The notes beneath the pieces are model-generated. The model did not search any database, was not told the origin of the DNA, and was given only the letters and a program-made list of their open reading frames with translations. A program made the position numbers and the translations under genes. Shown piece after piece: positions 1 to 8,529 of a stretch of DNA of 64,000 nucleotides (position 1 is the stretch's first letter; the number at the start of each line of letters is the position of its first letter). The stretch covers positions 310,001 through 374,000 of the forward strand of contig JBFMAX010000003.1 in the NCBI GenBank assembly GCA_040755395.1, written 5' to 3'. Source of the stretch: Nitrospirota bacterium (GTDB taxonomy: Bacteria; Nitrospirota; Nitrospiria; Nitrospirales; Nitrospiraceae).

Positions 1-140
1 ATGACCTGCCCCTTGCGATCTTTCATAAGGATCACATCATCGCCAGTCTCCTCACACAGATGTTCCTGGTCAGGGTCTCCAAACCACACCGTCAGCGTGT
101 TTCCCACCGGATCGAAGAAGAGCTTTATTTTCTTCTCCAT
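1..140 (-). CDS. DUF2283-like protein, partial
   Basis: The reverse strand opens with ATG at 140 and reads 46 codons to the window edge without a stop, so the 3' end is missing. The start of the protein (MEKKIKLFFDPVGNTLTVW) has the short beta-strand pattern of DUF2283, a family of small proteins (about 60-70 residues) of unknown role often found beside toxin-antitoxin genes. The call rests on pattern memory only. Confidence 0.55.
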   Translation of the reverse strand, partial: MEKKIKLFFDPVGNTLTVWFGDPDQEHLCEETGDDVILMKDRKGQV

Positions 141-230
141 ACTTCGGTTCCTCTGTGAGACGCTTCTTTAGGGGATTAATCGAGCCTGCCACGCTTTCGC
201 TTCAAAAGAAAAAGGGGCTTTGGTGGTTGG

Positions 231-443
231 TTAAGTTGCTTCGACGTATTCCACGTGGGTGCGAGGCTCTGGAATCAGCTCCCCGTCCGCCCGCAGGGCC
301 GAGAGATGCAGTGCAATGGCTTCCTCCATGAGGCGATGAAGCTCCTCAAGCGTATCGGCTGTAACTGCCACTCCTGGTAGATCCGGCACATACGCGCTGT
401 AGTTACTGCCTGGCGCTGACTCGATGACGATCGCGTATTTCAT
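231..443 (-). CDS. hicB: HicB-family antitoxin
   Basis: A 70-residue protein with the HicB partial RNase-H-like fold signature: an N-terminal strand (KYAIVIE), then YSAYVPDLPG and a helix rich in E and L. It neutralises HicA by direct binding. It lies downstream of hicA and overlaps it by 4 bp (ATGA at 440-443), which couples their translation. No C-terminal HTH or RHH domain is visible, so it is the short form and may autoregulate only through the complex. Confidence 0.85.
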   Translation of the reverse strand: MKYAIVIESAPGSNYSAYVPDLPGVAVTADTLEELHRLMEEAIALHLSALRADGELIPEPRTHVEYVEAT

Positions 444-637
444 TGTCCGCTCCTCTCAAGGTCTGCTTGAACCAGTATGCTCTTTAACGTCTTCGGATGT
501 ACCTCGTGAGATGGATGCCCGGCAATGGTCACCTTGCCTGGCTTCGTCGGATGTTTGTACTGCCGGTGGCTCCCCTTTGTCACAACCAGATACCATCCGT
601 CCGCTTCGATGCGTTTAATGATATCACGTATTTTCAC
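440..637 (-). CDS. hicA: HicA-family toxin (mRNA interferase)
   Basis: A 65-residue dsRBD-like protein of normal HicA length. The conserved motif KGSHRQYKHP contains the catalytic histidine of HicA ribonucleases, and the C-terminal part GHPSHEVHPKTLKSIL is typical of the family. HicA cleaves mRNA when not bound by HicB. It is the first gene of a two-gene minus-strand operon with hicB. The 850 bp upstream are non-coding. Confidence 0.87.
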   Translation of the reverse strand: MKIRDIIKRIEADGWYLVVTKGSHRQYKHPTKPGKVTIAGHPSHEVHPKTLKSILVQADLERSGQ

Positions 638-1486
638 TTCTGTTCGACCACCATTTTTTCATGCACGCGTCCCCACCGAATCGCGTGAAACGGGCCTCGT
701 GAAGCGTGAAGCGTCGACAGTTTCGGAGGAGTTGCAAGATGCGAGTGACGACCACGGAGGGAGAGATGCCTGGCGTGCTGATTGGTGAGCGAAGCGCCCA
801 CCCTCCTTCCTATCGCGGCCGGTGTCTCTGGCGGGCAGGCGGCGGGGTTGTCCCACACTGCGCGCGTCCACCGAGCACCGCCCATTCTGATAGATATACG
901 ATTGATCTTGTGTGCGCGGTGCGCGAGCACAGGGACAACCCTGCCGCCTAGCCCTCCTTATTTTTTCACACCGGCCACTGCTCCTCGTCCGCTCTCCCAT
1001 TCTTCCCAATCTCTGCCTCACGTGGCCAGTATGTTCCCTATACCGAGCTGGCCGGGGAGGCTCGCGACGCGTCAATCAGAGCGCCGTTGGGTCACCGCAC
1101 TTGCTAAGCTGGAGTGGCCGGCTCAGCCGGTGGCGAGGACTGTTTGAAGCTGCGTTCGCGCAATGCGCGGAATGCAGCGAGTTCCGCAGCCAAGTGGAAG
1201 GAAAGCGTGGAGCAGTCAACGGCGCTCTGTGGCTGCGAGCGGAGAGAGCCTCCCAGCCCTGGCCCTCCACTCTCCGAACTACACCGGCTACTTCTCACTC
1301 TTACTGATTCCATTCGCTCACGTTCCTGCCTCTCATGGCTTGGTGTAGGGCAGCGGGTGGGGCCGACCTGGGAACCCGTCCGCGCGGAGCGGGGTCCCTA
1401 CACCGGGCGGGGTGCGAGCGTGCACCCGTTGCAACCGGGCGAAGAGCAACGGGTACCCGGCTGGTCGGGCGACAGGACCCGGTGCG
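638..1486. other. Non-coding, repeat-bearing stretch
   Basis: No reading frame here has a recognisable protein pattern. Every long frame is interrupted, runs antisense to another, or is proline/arginine-rich in the way GC-rich non-coding DNA is. The right end (1353-1481) holds a copy of the dispersed 3'-end repeat described separately. The hicAB promoter should lie just right of 637. Confidence 0.6.
1353..1481 (-). repeat. Dispersed 3'-end repeat, copy A
   Basis: This is homologous to 49866-50079. The two share GCCGACCTGGG, then AGCGGGGTCCCTACACC, GGGGTGCGAGC, GAGCAACGGGTACCCGG and GACAGGACCCG in the same order; the other copy has about 90 bp extra inside. The element ends 6 bp from the tenA stop codon (1487), so on the minus strand it lies directly behind that gene. 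It contains the palindrome CGGGTACCCG. Confidence 0.8.
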
Positions 1487-2155
1487 CTACACCGGCCACT
1501 CTTCCTCGTTCCACGCCATCTCCCAAAACATCCATTCATACCGCGAACTGATCACGAACGCCTCCTCCATCCGCCGTTTCTCGTCACGTCCCGCATGCTT
1601 CGCCCATTCATCCACCTGCTTCCGCATCCACTTCTGCACCTCGGCGAATTCCGGAGAAGCGTAGAGGAGGAGCCAATCGCGATACGGATGCCCGGCTTGC
1701 GGCGGGCCGTCTTTCAAAAGATGCTGCCCGACCACACAATAAATCCAGGCGCAGGGGAGCGCAACCACGGCGATCTCGCAGGCTGAACCCGCTGCGGCCA
1801 CGGCCAGCATGTGCCGCGTGTAGGCATAGTTGGTCGGGGCCATCGGGACCGAAGTCATCTCTTGCGGCGTCATCCTCCAGCGCTTCCCGTAGCTTTCATG
1901 CAGGCTCCGTTCGACGGTGATGGTTTCTTCGGCGAGCTTGGTAAACCGCAAGGCCGATTCCGAATCCGGCGCCTTCTGGGCCCCGGCGGAAAAGACTCGG
2001 GACAGATCTCCCAAAAACCGCGCGTCTTGCAGGATGTAGTACTTGAACTTCCGCTCCGGCAACGTGCCCTTGCCGAGCGCGACGACGAAGGGATGGGTCA
2101 ACTGCGCATCCCAGATCGGTTTGGCCAGTTGACGAAGGCGGTCGGAAAACGACAT
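1487..2155 (-). CDS. tenA: TenA-family thiaminase II / aminopyrimidine aminohydrolase
   Basis: A 222-residue all-helical TenA protein. It hydrolyses aminomethyl-pyrimidine (thiamine breakdown product) to HMP for thiamine salvage. Residues that match the classical cysteine type are Asp44 (LQDARF), Tyr110 and Tyr112 (TNYAYT), and the nucleophile Cys135 in ALPCAWIY, the same number as in Bacillus TenA. The C-terminal RYEWMFWEMAW fits the family glutamate/tryptophan region. The gene is read just after a THI5/NMT1-like gene (34 bp gap), which supports a pyrimidine salvage role. The substrate, thiamine or aminopyrimidine, cannot be told from the sequence. Confidence 0.9.
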   Translation of the reverse strand: MSFSDRLRQLAKPIWDAQLTHPFVVALGKGTLPERKFKYYILQDARFLGDLSRVFSAGAQKAPDSESALRFTKLAEETITVERSLHESYGKRWRMTPQEMTSVPMAPTNYAYTRHMLAVAAAGSACEIAVVALPCAWIYCVVGQHLLKDGPPQAGHPYRDWLLLYASPEFAEVQKWMRKQVDEWAKHAGRDEKRRMEEAFVISSRYEWMFWEMAWNEEEWPV

Positions 2156-2189
2156 GGAAGTCTCCTCGAAAGCTCGCAGCTCGTAGCTA

Positions 2190-3131
2190 CTAGCTCATGG
2201 CCGGTACTTGCGACCTCGGTGCGAATTGATTCGTGAACAACCGGTTCGACGGCAGCTTCTTCTCGATGACGCGGCGGCTCAGCAGCCAATCGTGGACCGC
2301 TTGCCACCTGGCGGGTTCCTGCCGCAGGGTTTTGGGGAAATAGGGCAGGGTGGCATGAAACGTCTTGGCGGACAGCGTCGGGTCGGCCATCGAGTTCGCT
2401 TTTAAGTAGAGTCCCAGCGCCTCGTCCGGATAGTCGTGGGTGAAGGCCAGCCCGCGCGCGTAGGCCCGGCAGAAGCCGCGGACGATCTCGGGATGACGTT
2501 GGACCATCCGGTCGGACGTCAGCACGACAAGCTGATACAAATCCGGGACTCCGTACTGCGTGGGGCTGACGAACTCGATGTCGGCGCCCCGTAATTGCGC
2601 CTCCACCTGCTCGTAGTTGACGAAGGCCCCGAACACCGCGTCGGCCTTGCCCGTGAGCAGCGCGTCGGTCAGCGCGAATCCGACATCGACGGGCAGGATC
2701 TCGTCGTAGGTGAGCCCGGCCGCCTCGAGCATGGTGCCGAGGATCGGGAGATCGATCTCCAGCCCCGGCCAGCCCACACGCCGATGCCGCAGATTCTCCA
2801 GGCGCTTGATCGGGCCGTCCTTGAGGTACATCAAACAGACAACGGTGTGGTCCAGCAACGGCGCGACCGAGAGGAGCGGTTGTCCCCGGCCGCGGGCTTT
2901 AATCAGGTTGGTCTGTTCGCCCACGCCGAAGTCGGCCTTGCCCCGCGCGACAAGGTCCAGCGATTCCTCCGGCACGGTGGGTACGAGAATGGAGAGGTCC
3001 AGGCCTTCGTCGCGAAAGAAGCCGTGCTCTTTCGCCGCCACGAGCGGCAGATGGTCCGGGTTCAAAAACCATTCGAGGGCCAGGGTGATCAGGGCCGGAC
3101 GCCGCGGGCGGTTACCGACGAGTCGGGCCAT
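2190..3131 (-). CDS. THI5/NMT1-like (ThiY-type) substrate-binding protein
   Basis: A 313-residue protein of the periplasmic-binding-protein fold, NMT1/THI5-like family. The start at ATG 3131 puts the family block ALEWFLNPDHLPLVAAKEHG near residue 18. Members bind formyl-aminopyrimidine for an ABC transporter (ThiY) or, in fungi and Legionella, make HMP-phosphate themselves (Thi5). There is no hydrophobic signal peptide and no lipobox, and no permease or ATPase gene nearby. The CCCFC motif of Thi5 is also absent. A longer frame runs upstream to 3593, but it is antisense shadow of sthA. Thiamine pyrimidine binding is likely; its location and exact function are open. Confidence 0.8.
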   Translation of the reverse strand: MARLVGNRPRRPALITLALEWFLNPDHLPLVAAKEHGFFRDEGLDLSILVPTVPEESLDLVARGKADFGVGEQTNLIKARGRGQPLLSVAPLLDHTVVCLMYLKDGPIKRLENLRHRRVGWPGLEIDLPILGTMLEAAGLTYDEILPVDVGFALTDALLTGKADAVFGAFVNYEQVEAQLRGADIEFVSPTQYGVPDLYQLVVLTSDRMVQRHPEIVRGFCRAYARGLAFTHDYPDEALGLYLKANSMADPTLSAKTFHATLPYFPKTLRQEPARWQAVHDWLLSRRVIEKKLPSNRLFTNQFAPRSQVPAMS

Positions 3132-3157
3132 GCGAAGTGTCTCCTGACCACAAGCCG

Positions 3158-4573
3158 TCAAGCCGAGCCGGTCGGCTTGATCGGGGCCCACGGTCGGGGC
3201 AGGCGATTGATACCGTCCAGCGCGGCGACTTTGTAACATTCCGCGAGCGTGGGGTAATTGAAGACGGTGTCGATGAAGTACTCGATACGGCCGTGGAAGG
3301 CCATGACGGCTTGACCGATGTGGATCAACTCGGTCGCTCCCTCGCCGATCACGTGCACGCCCAGCAACTCGTGCGTGTTCGGATGGAACAGCAGTTTCAG
3401 CATGCCGATCTCGTCTCCGATCAACTGCCCCCGCGCGATCTCCCGGTACCGCGCGACGCCGACCGCATAGGGCACGCCCGCCCGGGTCAGTTCGTCCTCG
3501 TTGCGGCCGACCATGGAAATTTCGGGAATGGAGTAGATCCCATAGGGCAGCAACTCCGTCTCGATCTTGGCGGGAAGGCCGAAAGCATGGCAAGCCGCCA
3601 GGCGCCCCTGTTGCATGGACGTTGATGCCAGGGAGGGAAACCCGATCACATCGCCGGCGGCATAGATATGCGGCACGGGGGTTTGAAAATGCTCGTTCAC
3701 GCGCAGGCGGCCCCGCTCATCCGGCTTGATGCCGATCGCTTCAAGATTGAGCCCGTCGGTGGCGCCCATGCGTCCCACCGAATACATGACCGTGGTCGCG
3801 GCGATTTCTTTCCCGCTCCTGAGCCGCACGATCACCTGGTCGTCGGCTTTCTCGATCGCCATCACTTCCTCGTTAAAGCGAAGCGTGATGTCGATGTTGC
3901 GCATCTGGTACTGGAGCGCTTCGATGATTTCCGTGTCCACAAATTCCAGCAGGCGCGGGCGCCGTTCGATCAGCACGACGTGCATACCCATGGTGGCGAG
4001 AATCGAGGCGTATTCCGTCCCGATCACGCCGCCGCCGACGATCGTCATGGACTTGGGTAGGCGCTTGAGATTCAGAAGCCCGTCCGTGTCGATGATCGCG
4101 TCGCCGTCGAACGGAATATGACCGGGCCTGGCCGGCACCGTGCCGACGGCGATGACGATGTAGTCGGCCGTGTGTTCCAGGCTCTCTTTGGTCTGGGCGA
4201 TTCGGATCCGATGCGGATCGACGAAGCTGGCGGTGCCGAAGATCAGTTCCACGCGGTTCCTCGCCATCTGGTTTCGGATGACCTCGATTTCCCGTTTGAT
4301 GACGTGGTTGGCGCGGAAGATCAGATCCTCCATCGTGATGTCCTGCTTGACCCGATAGCTGGTTCCGTACAGGCTGCGCTGGTGAAAGCCGGACAGGTAC
4401 AGCACGGCCTCGCGCAGCGATTTGCTGGGAATGGTGCCGGTGTTGATGCAGACGCCGCCAACGACTTCCTTGCGCTCGACGATCGCGACCTTCTTGCCGA
4501 GCTTGGCCGCCTGAACGGCGGCCTTCTGTCCCGCCGGGCCGGTACCGATCACCAGCATGTCGTAGTGCGCCAT
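3158..4573 (-). CDS. sthA: Soluble (Si-specific) NAD(P)+ transhydrogenase
   Basis: A 471-residue flavoprotein of the pyridine nucleotide-disulfide oxidoreductase family. The N-terminal FAD motif is IGTGPAG and the second nucleotide-binding motif is VVGGGVIGTEYAS. The active-site region CINTGTIPSKSLREA has only one cysteine of the usual CxxxxC pair, as in SthA rather than in dihydrolipoamide dehydrogenase, and TIPSK is the SthA hallmark. It exchanges reducing equivalents between NADPH and NAD+ in the cytoplasm. The THI5-like gene follows 26 bp downstream on the same strand. Confidence 0.88.
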   Translation of the reverse strand: MAHYDMLVIGTGPAGQKAAVQAAKLGKKVAIVERKEVVGGVCINTGTIPSKSLREAVLYLSGFHQRSLYGTSYRVKQDITMEDLIFRANHVIKREIEVIRNQMARNRVELIFGTASFVDPHRIRIAQTKESLEHTADYIVIAVGTVPARPGHIPFDGDAIIDTDGLLNLKRLPKSMTIVGGGVIGTEYASILATMGMHVVLIERRPRLLEFVDTEIIEALQYQMRNIDITLRFNEEVMAIEKADDQVIVRLRSGKEIAATTVMYSVGRMGATDGLNLEAIGIKPDERGRLRVNEHFQTPVPHIYAAGDVIGFPSLASTSMQQGRLAACHAFGLPAKIETELLPYGIYSIPEISMVGRNEDELTRAGVPYAVGVARYREIARGQLIGDEIGMLKLLFHPNTHELLGVHVIGEGATELIHIGQAVMAFHGRIEYFIDTVFNYPTLAECYKVAALDGINRLPRPWAPIKPTGSA

Positions 4574-4735
4574 ATTTGACGTGAACCGTGAAGTGCGAAA
4601 TGGGCGAATCTGTTGATCTGTCGATCTGATGCAATCCGGCCAGGTAACAGATCAACAGATCATCAGATCAAGAAATCATCAGATCAAGCTCGAACCTACT
4701 TGATGCAATGACATTGCGTCATCAGGGATTGTAGG

Positions 4736-5404
4736 CTAGCTGGCCGTCACCAGCGACCGGGCGAATCGAAACGCGGCGTCCATGTCCGGCAGTTGCGCCA
4801 GTTCCGGCGTGACCTGGAGATAGCGAATCGTGTTGTTTTTGTCTACCACCATGACGGCGCGCGCCAGGATATGCGGATCCTTCAAGAACAAGCCGTGGGC
4901 TTTGCCGAACTCCGCGCCGCGGTAATCGGAGAGGAATGTGACGTTGTTGATTTTGGCTTCCTCGGCGAAACGCTTCTGCGCAAACGGCGTATCCACGCTG
5001 ACGGTGATCAACTCGACCATCTTGTCGAGTCCGTGGTTCTTTTCACTGAGATAGTGCGTCTGTTGTTCGCAGACTTTGGTGTCGAGCGAGGGCACGACGC
5101 TGATGATCCGGACCTTCCCCTTGCCTTTGGTGTCGGTGATGCTGACCTGCGACAAGTCCGTCTGCGTCAGTTTCACCTCGCGGAGGCTGTCGCCGACTTT
5201 GATGCCGGGCCCGGCCAGGGCCAGGGGGCTGCCCTTGAACAACACGCTGTTCCCCTCGCCGGCCGCCGCACTTCCGGTGGCCACCGGCAGGTTCTTGTAG
5301 AGAAAGCCGGATTCAGCGGACTGACCCATGCCGGCGCAGCCCGCAGTCGCTATCGACACTACGAGCGTACCGCCGACGAGAACAGGAAACCGGAGCATAT
5401 TCAT
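4736..5404 (-). CDS. tpx: Thiol peroxidase (Tpx-like) lipoprotein
   Basis: A 222-residue protein chosen to start at ATG 5404, behind a GGAGGAGAG ribosome site. The first 23 residues are a lipoprotein signal (VVSIATAGC, Cys23 lipidated). The peroxiredoxin domain follows, with the Tpx motif VPSLDTKVC and peroxidatic Cys112. In Tpx the resolving cysteine normally sits in a DLPFAQxRFC block; here that block is DTPFAQKRFA, with alanine. The only cysteines are Cys23 and Cys112, so this should act as a membrane-anchored 1-Cys peroxidase that needs an outside thiol. An in-frame extension to 5494 lacks support. Confidence 0.85.
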   Translation of the reverse strand: MNMLRFPVLVGGTLVVSIATAGCAGMGQSAESGFLYKNLPVATGSAAAGEGNSVLFKGSPLALAGPGIKVGDSLREVKLTQTDLSQVSITDTKGKGKVRIISVVPSLDTKVCEQQTHYLSEKNHGLDKMVELITVSVDTPFAQKRFAEEAKINNVTFLSDYRGAEFGKAHGLFLKDPHILARAVMVVDKNNTIRYLQVTPELAQLPDMDAAFRFARSLVTAS

Positions 5405-5495
5405 ACTCTCCTCCATGCGTTGAGAATCGACGCGACGGCGCGAAGGCCGAGCATTGTCCGTTTGTCGTGTATATAGGAGCAGGGTTTGGACCAAG

Positions 5496-6458
5496 TCAAG
5501 GTTGCAGAAACTTGATCAGCACCGGGTTCACCGCCTGCGGTTGCTCCCACTGGGGAATATGGGCCGCGTTGGGAATCACCGCAAAGGTCGAGCCGGGAAT
5601 GGTCCGGTGCAGGTCATGGCCGACTTGTGGAGGAAACACCCGGTCCTGCGAGCCCCACAGAACGAGCGTCGGATGACGGATCTCGCCCAGGCGCTTGGCG
5701 AAACCTTCTTCCCAGAGCGGCAGATTCCGGGCGAGGGTCAGCAGGGGACCGATCAGCCCGGGCCGTCGCCGGTTTCGAATCGAGCGGTCGATCACCGCAG
5801 GGGTCAGCAGCGAGGGATCATGCACGATCTCCAGCAGCACCGTTTCCGTGAGGCTTCGGCCCAGCAGCCAATTTCCCAGAGAGGCGAGCCAGACCGGCGC
5901 CCGCGTCTCGATCGCGCGCCGGATCAACGGGCTCGCCAGTTTCTCTACGACGCGGTCCGGCAGGCCTCCGATCAAGACCAGACGGTCCACCCGATCGGGG
6001 TAGGTTAGCGCCATGCCGATCGCCAGTCCGGCTCCCATCGAGTTCCCGACAAGCGACGCGCGCGGCAGGTTCAGCGCGTCCATGAAGCCGCGGAAGAACT
6101 CGACCAACTGATCGGGCCGGTACTCGAGAGCGGGCTTGTCGGAGAATCCCGATCCGAGCACGTCGAGCGTGATCAAGCGATGCTCCGCTGAAAGGGCATG
6201 TTGCTGATATTCCCACTGCCACATGGAACCGCCGAATCCGTGGATCAGGATGACCGGCTGGCCTTCGCCCTTGTCCAGGTAGGCGATGCGATGGCCGTCG
6301 ACCAGGACCGTGTGGATCGGCATCCGTTCGATCGCATCGAACCATTGGGGGATTGGGTGGGCAGCGCAACCGCTCGCGATGGCGGCCATGAGGATCAGAA
6401 GGACTGCAGGAAAAGGGACCCGGCCCGTCGGGCATGCGGACGACGCAACGGGGCGCAC
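5496..6458 (-). CDS. Alpha/beta hydrolase lipoprotein
   Basis: A 320-residue protein with a GTG start. The N-terminus has a hydrophobic stretch ending in the lipobox AIASGC, so it is probably a lipoprotein. The alpha/beta hydrolase fold shows the oxyanion motif HGFGGS, the nucleophile elbow GNSMG, the acid in WGSQDRV and the histidine in NAAHIPQWE, a complete Ser-Asp-His triad. The substrate is unknown; carboxylester or C-C bond hydrolases are most similar. The start is 5 bp from the stop of the upstream carboxylase subunit, so they are probably co-transcribed. Confidence 0.82.
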   Translation of the reverse strand: MRPVASSACPTGRVPFPAVLLILMAAIASGCAAHPIPQWFDAIERMPIHTVLVDGHRIAYLDKGEGQPVILIHGFGGSMWQWEYQQHALSAEHRLITLDVLGSGFSDKPALEYRPDQLVEFFRGFMDALNLPRASLVGNSMGAGLAIGMALTYPDRVDRLVLIGGLPDRVVEKLASPLIRRAIETRAPVWLASLGNWLLGRSLTETVLLEIVHDPSLLTPAVIDRSIRNRRRPGLIGPLLTLARNLPLWEEGFAKRLGEIRHPTLVLWGSQDRVFPPQVGHDLHRTIPGSTFAVIPNAAHIPQWEQPQAVNPVLIKFLQP

Positions 6459-6462
6459 GGGC

Positions 6463-8415
6463 TCACTCCAGTTGGATCAGGGTCTCATCCGTCTTCACAT
6501 TGTCCCCTTCGGCGACATGCACGGCGGCGACCGTCCCGTCGACGGGCGCGGGCACGCGGCTTTCCATCTTCATGGCCTCGATGATCAACAGCGGATCTCC
6601 CGCTTTCACGGTGTCGCCTTGAGCCACCAGGACTTTGACGACCCGTCCCGGCATCGGCGGCGCCACGTCGCCCGGCTTCGTCGGCTTCGGGCGTTTGGGC
6701 TTCCCGCCGGTTTTCGACTCCGGCAGTTCTGGAACGCCGGCCAGGACTTCTTGAATGGGCTCCAGGTGCACTTCTTCCAGCTTGTCGTTCACGCGAATGT
6801 AGTATGGCTTCCGCCCGTCGGTCTTGCGTCCAGAGCCGGAGACCCGAATGTGATACGTCTCGCCGTGAACGGTCACGTTGAACTCCACCGGCGCCAGATG
6901 CAGTTCGTGCGCGACGGCCGGCCCGCTCGCCGCAGGCGGCTCCAGAGGCTCCGGTGTCAGTTCGCCGCGCTCGCGCGCTTCGAAGAACTCCCGGGCGATC
7001 GTCGGGAAGAGCGCGTAAGAGAGTGCGTCCTCGGGCGACCTGGCCCCAACAGGCAGTTCGCTCTTGAGCGCGTCCAGCTCCGGGTCGAGACGGTCGGCCG
7101 GCCGACCCTTGATCGGCTCTTCGTCCCCGATCGCGCGGGCCATCACGTCCCGGTCCACCGGACCCGGTGCCCGGCCGTAAAGGCCCAGAAAATAATTCTT
7201 CGTTTCCGTGGTGATGACCTTGTACCGCTCGCCGGTCAACACGTTGAGGGTGGCCTGGGTGCCCACGATCTGGCTGGTCGGCGTGACGAGCGGCGGATAG
7301 CCCATGTCCTTCCTGACGCGCGGCACTTCCTCCAGGACCTCCTTCATCCGGTCGAGCGCGTTCTGTTCGGCCAGTTGCGCGGCCAGGTTCGAGAGCATGC
7401 CACCGGGGATTTGGGAGGTCAGAATCTCCGCATCCACGCCGGTGAAGTCGCTTTCGAACTGACGGTATTTTTTGCGGACGGTCCGGAAATGCTCCGCGAT
7501 CGGCTCGAGGGCTCGCAATTCCAGCCCGGTGTCATATGGGGTGTTGCGCAAGGCCGCCACCAGACTCTCCGTCGGCGGATGGGACGTGCCGCCAGCCAGC
7601 GGCGAAATCGCGGTATCCAGCATGTCGAGCCCGGCGAGGATCGCCATCAGCGACGACATGGAGGCCATGCCCGAGGTGTAATGCGTGTGCAAATGGATCG
7701 GCACCCGGACGGCGGCTTTCAACTTGCGGACGAGCGCGTACGCGTCAAAAGGAGCCAGCAGGCCGGCCATGTCCTTGATGCAGAGCGTGTCGGTCCCTAG
7801 GTCCTCCAGTTGCCTGGCGAGATCGACGAAGCGATCTAAGCTGTGGACCGGACTGACGGTGTAGCAGATCGCGGCTTCGACGTGCTTGCCGCAGATCTTC
7901 ACTTCACGGATTGCCCGCTCGAGGTTCCGGACATCGTTCAACGCGTCGAAGATCCTGAAGACGTCGATGCCGTTGGCGGCCGAGCGCTCGATGAACTGTT
8001 CGAGCACGTCGTCGGCATAATGGCGGTAGCCGACGAGGTTCTGCCCGCGCAGCAACATCTGCAGCTTGGTGTTGGGCATCGCCGCGCGGAGAGCGCGGAG
8101 CCGTTCCCAGGGATCTTCCTTCAAAAACCGCAGGCAGGTATCGAAGGTGGCGCCGCCCCAGACTTCCAGCGACCAATATCCGACGGCGTCGAGCTTCTGG
8201 GCGATCGGCAGCATATCCTCCGTCCGCATCCGCGTCGCGAGGAGGGACTGGTGGCCGTCGCGCAGGGCGACGTCCGTGATCATGAGCTTTTTGCCCGGCG
8301 CCGATTGCAGGTCAAGAGCCGGAGCCTCCCGGGGCGACGTCCGAACGGTTTTGGATCGCCGGGCGCCTTTGGCGGCTTTTTTCGGCGCCGCCGTCTTTGT
8401 TCGGCGTTGGACCAT
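6463..8415 (-). CDS. pycB: Pyruvate/2-oxoglutarate carboxylase, carboxyltransferase-biotin subunit
   Basis: A 650-residue protein. The N-terminal third to two-thirds is a HMGL-like carboxyltransferase TIM barrel with metal-site and substrate motifs (LRDGHQSLLATR, HLHTHYTSGM, IKDMAGLL). This is followed by a PYC_OADA domain, and the C-terminus is a biotinyl carrier with EAMKMES, biotinylated Lys616. It transfers the carboxyl group from biotin to pyruvate (or 2-oxoglutarate, or runs as an oxaloacetate decarboxylase alpha chain). The biotin carboxylase gene lies upstream (114 bp gap), so a two-subunit carboxylase is the best reading. No sodium-pump beta or gamma subunit is nearby. Confidence 0.85.
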   Translation of the reverse strand: MVQRRTKTAAPKKAAKGARRSKTVRTSPREAPALDLQSAPGKKLMITDVALRDGHQSLLATRMRTEDMLPIAQKLDAVGYWSLEVWGGATFDTCLRFLKEDPWERLRALRAAMPNTKLQMLLRGQNLVGYRHYADDVLEQFIERSAANGIDVFRIFDALNDVRNLERAIREVKICGKHVEAAICYTVSPVHSLDRFVDLARQLEDLGTDTLCIKDMAGLLAPFDAYALVRKLKAAVRVPIHLHTHYTSGMASMSSLMAILAGLDMLDTAISPLAGGTSHPPTESLVAALRNTPYDTGLELRALEPIAEHFRTVRKKYRQFESDFTGVDAEILTSQIPGGMLSNLAAQLAEQNALDRMKEVLEEVPRVRKDMGYPPLVTPTSQIVGTQATLNVLTGERYKVITTETKNYFLGLYGRAPGPVDRDVMARAIGDEEPIKGRPADRLDPELDALKSELPVGARSPEDALSYALFPTIAREFFEARERGELTPEPLEPPAASGPAVAHELHLAPVEFNVTVHGETYHIRVSGSGRKTDGRKPYYIRVNDKLEEVHLEPIQEVLAGVPELPESKTGGKPKRPKPTKPGDVAPPMPGRVVKVLVAQGDTVKAGDPLLIIEAMKMESRVPAPVDGTVAAVHVAEGDNVKTDETLIQLE

Positions 8416-8424
8416 TCTGCACTT

Positions 8425-8505
8425 CGTGAATGGTGAATTATGAATTCCGAATTGTCGGTTTCGTAGTTTTGAATTCAGCGTTCACGATTCAGATTTCATA
8501 ATTGG
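8425..8505. repeat. Intergenic stem-loop built from repeated words
   Basis: The gap between pycA and pycB is AT-rich. It holds words such as TGAATTATGAATTCCGAATT on one side and complementary TTCACGATTCAGATTTCATAATT on the other, spaced by about 25 bp, able to fold into an imperfect hairpin. The same architecture occurs in several other gaps of this window. Confidence 0.5.
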
Positions 8506-8529
8506 GGGGTTCGTCTCCTGCCGGAAACC

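Noticed and set aside
2156-3157. TPP riboswitch for the thiamine genes
   Set aside because: The gaps before the THI5-like gene (26 bp) and tenA (34 bp) are too short, and no THI-box-like CTGAGA motif stands out upstream of sthA.
6286-7800. Long plus-strand frame antisense to pycB
   Set aside because: Same composition artefact; pycB has all expected motifs.
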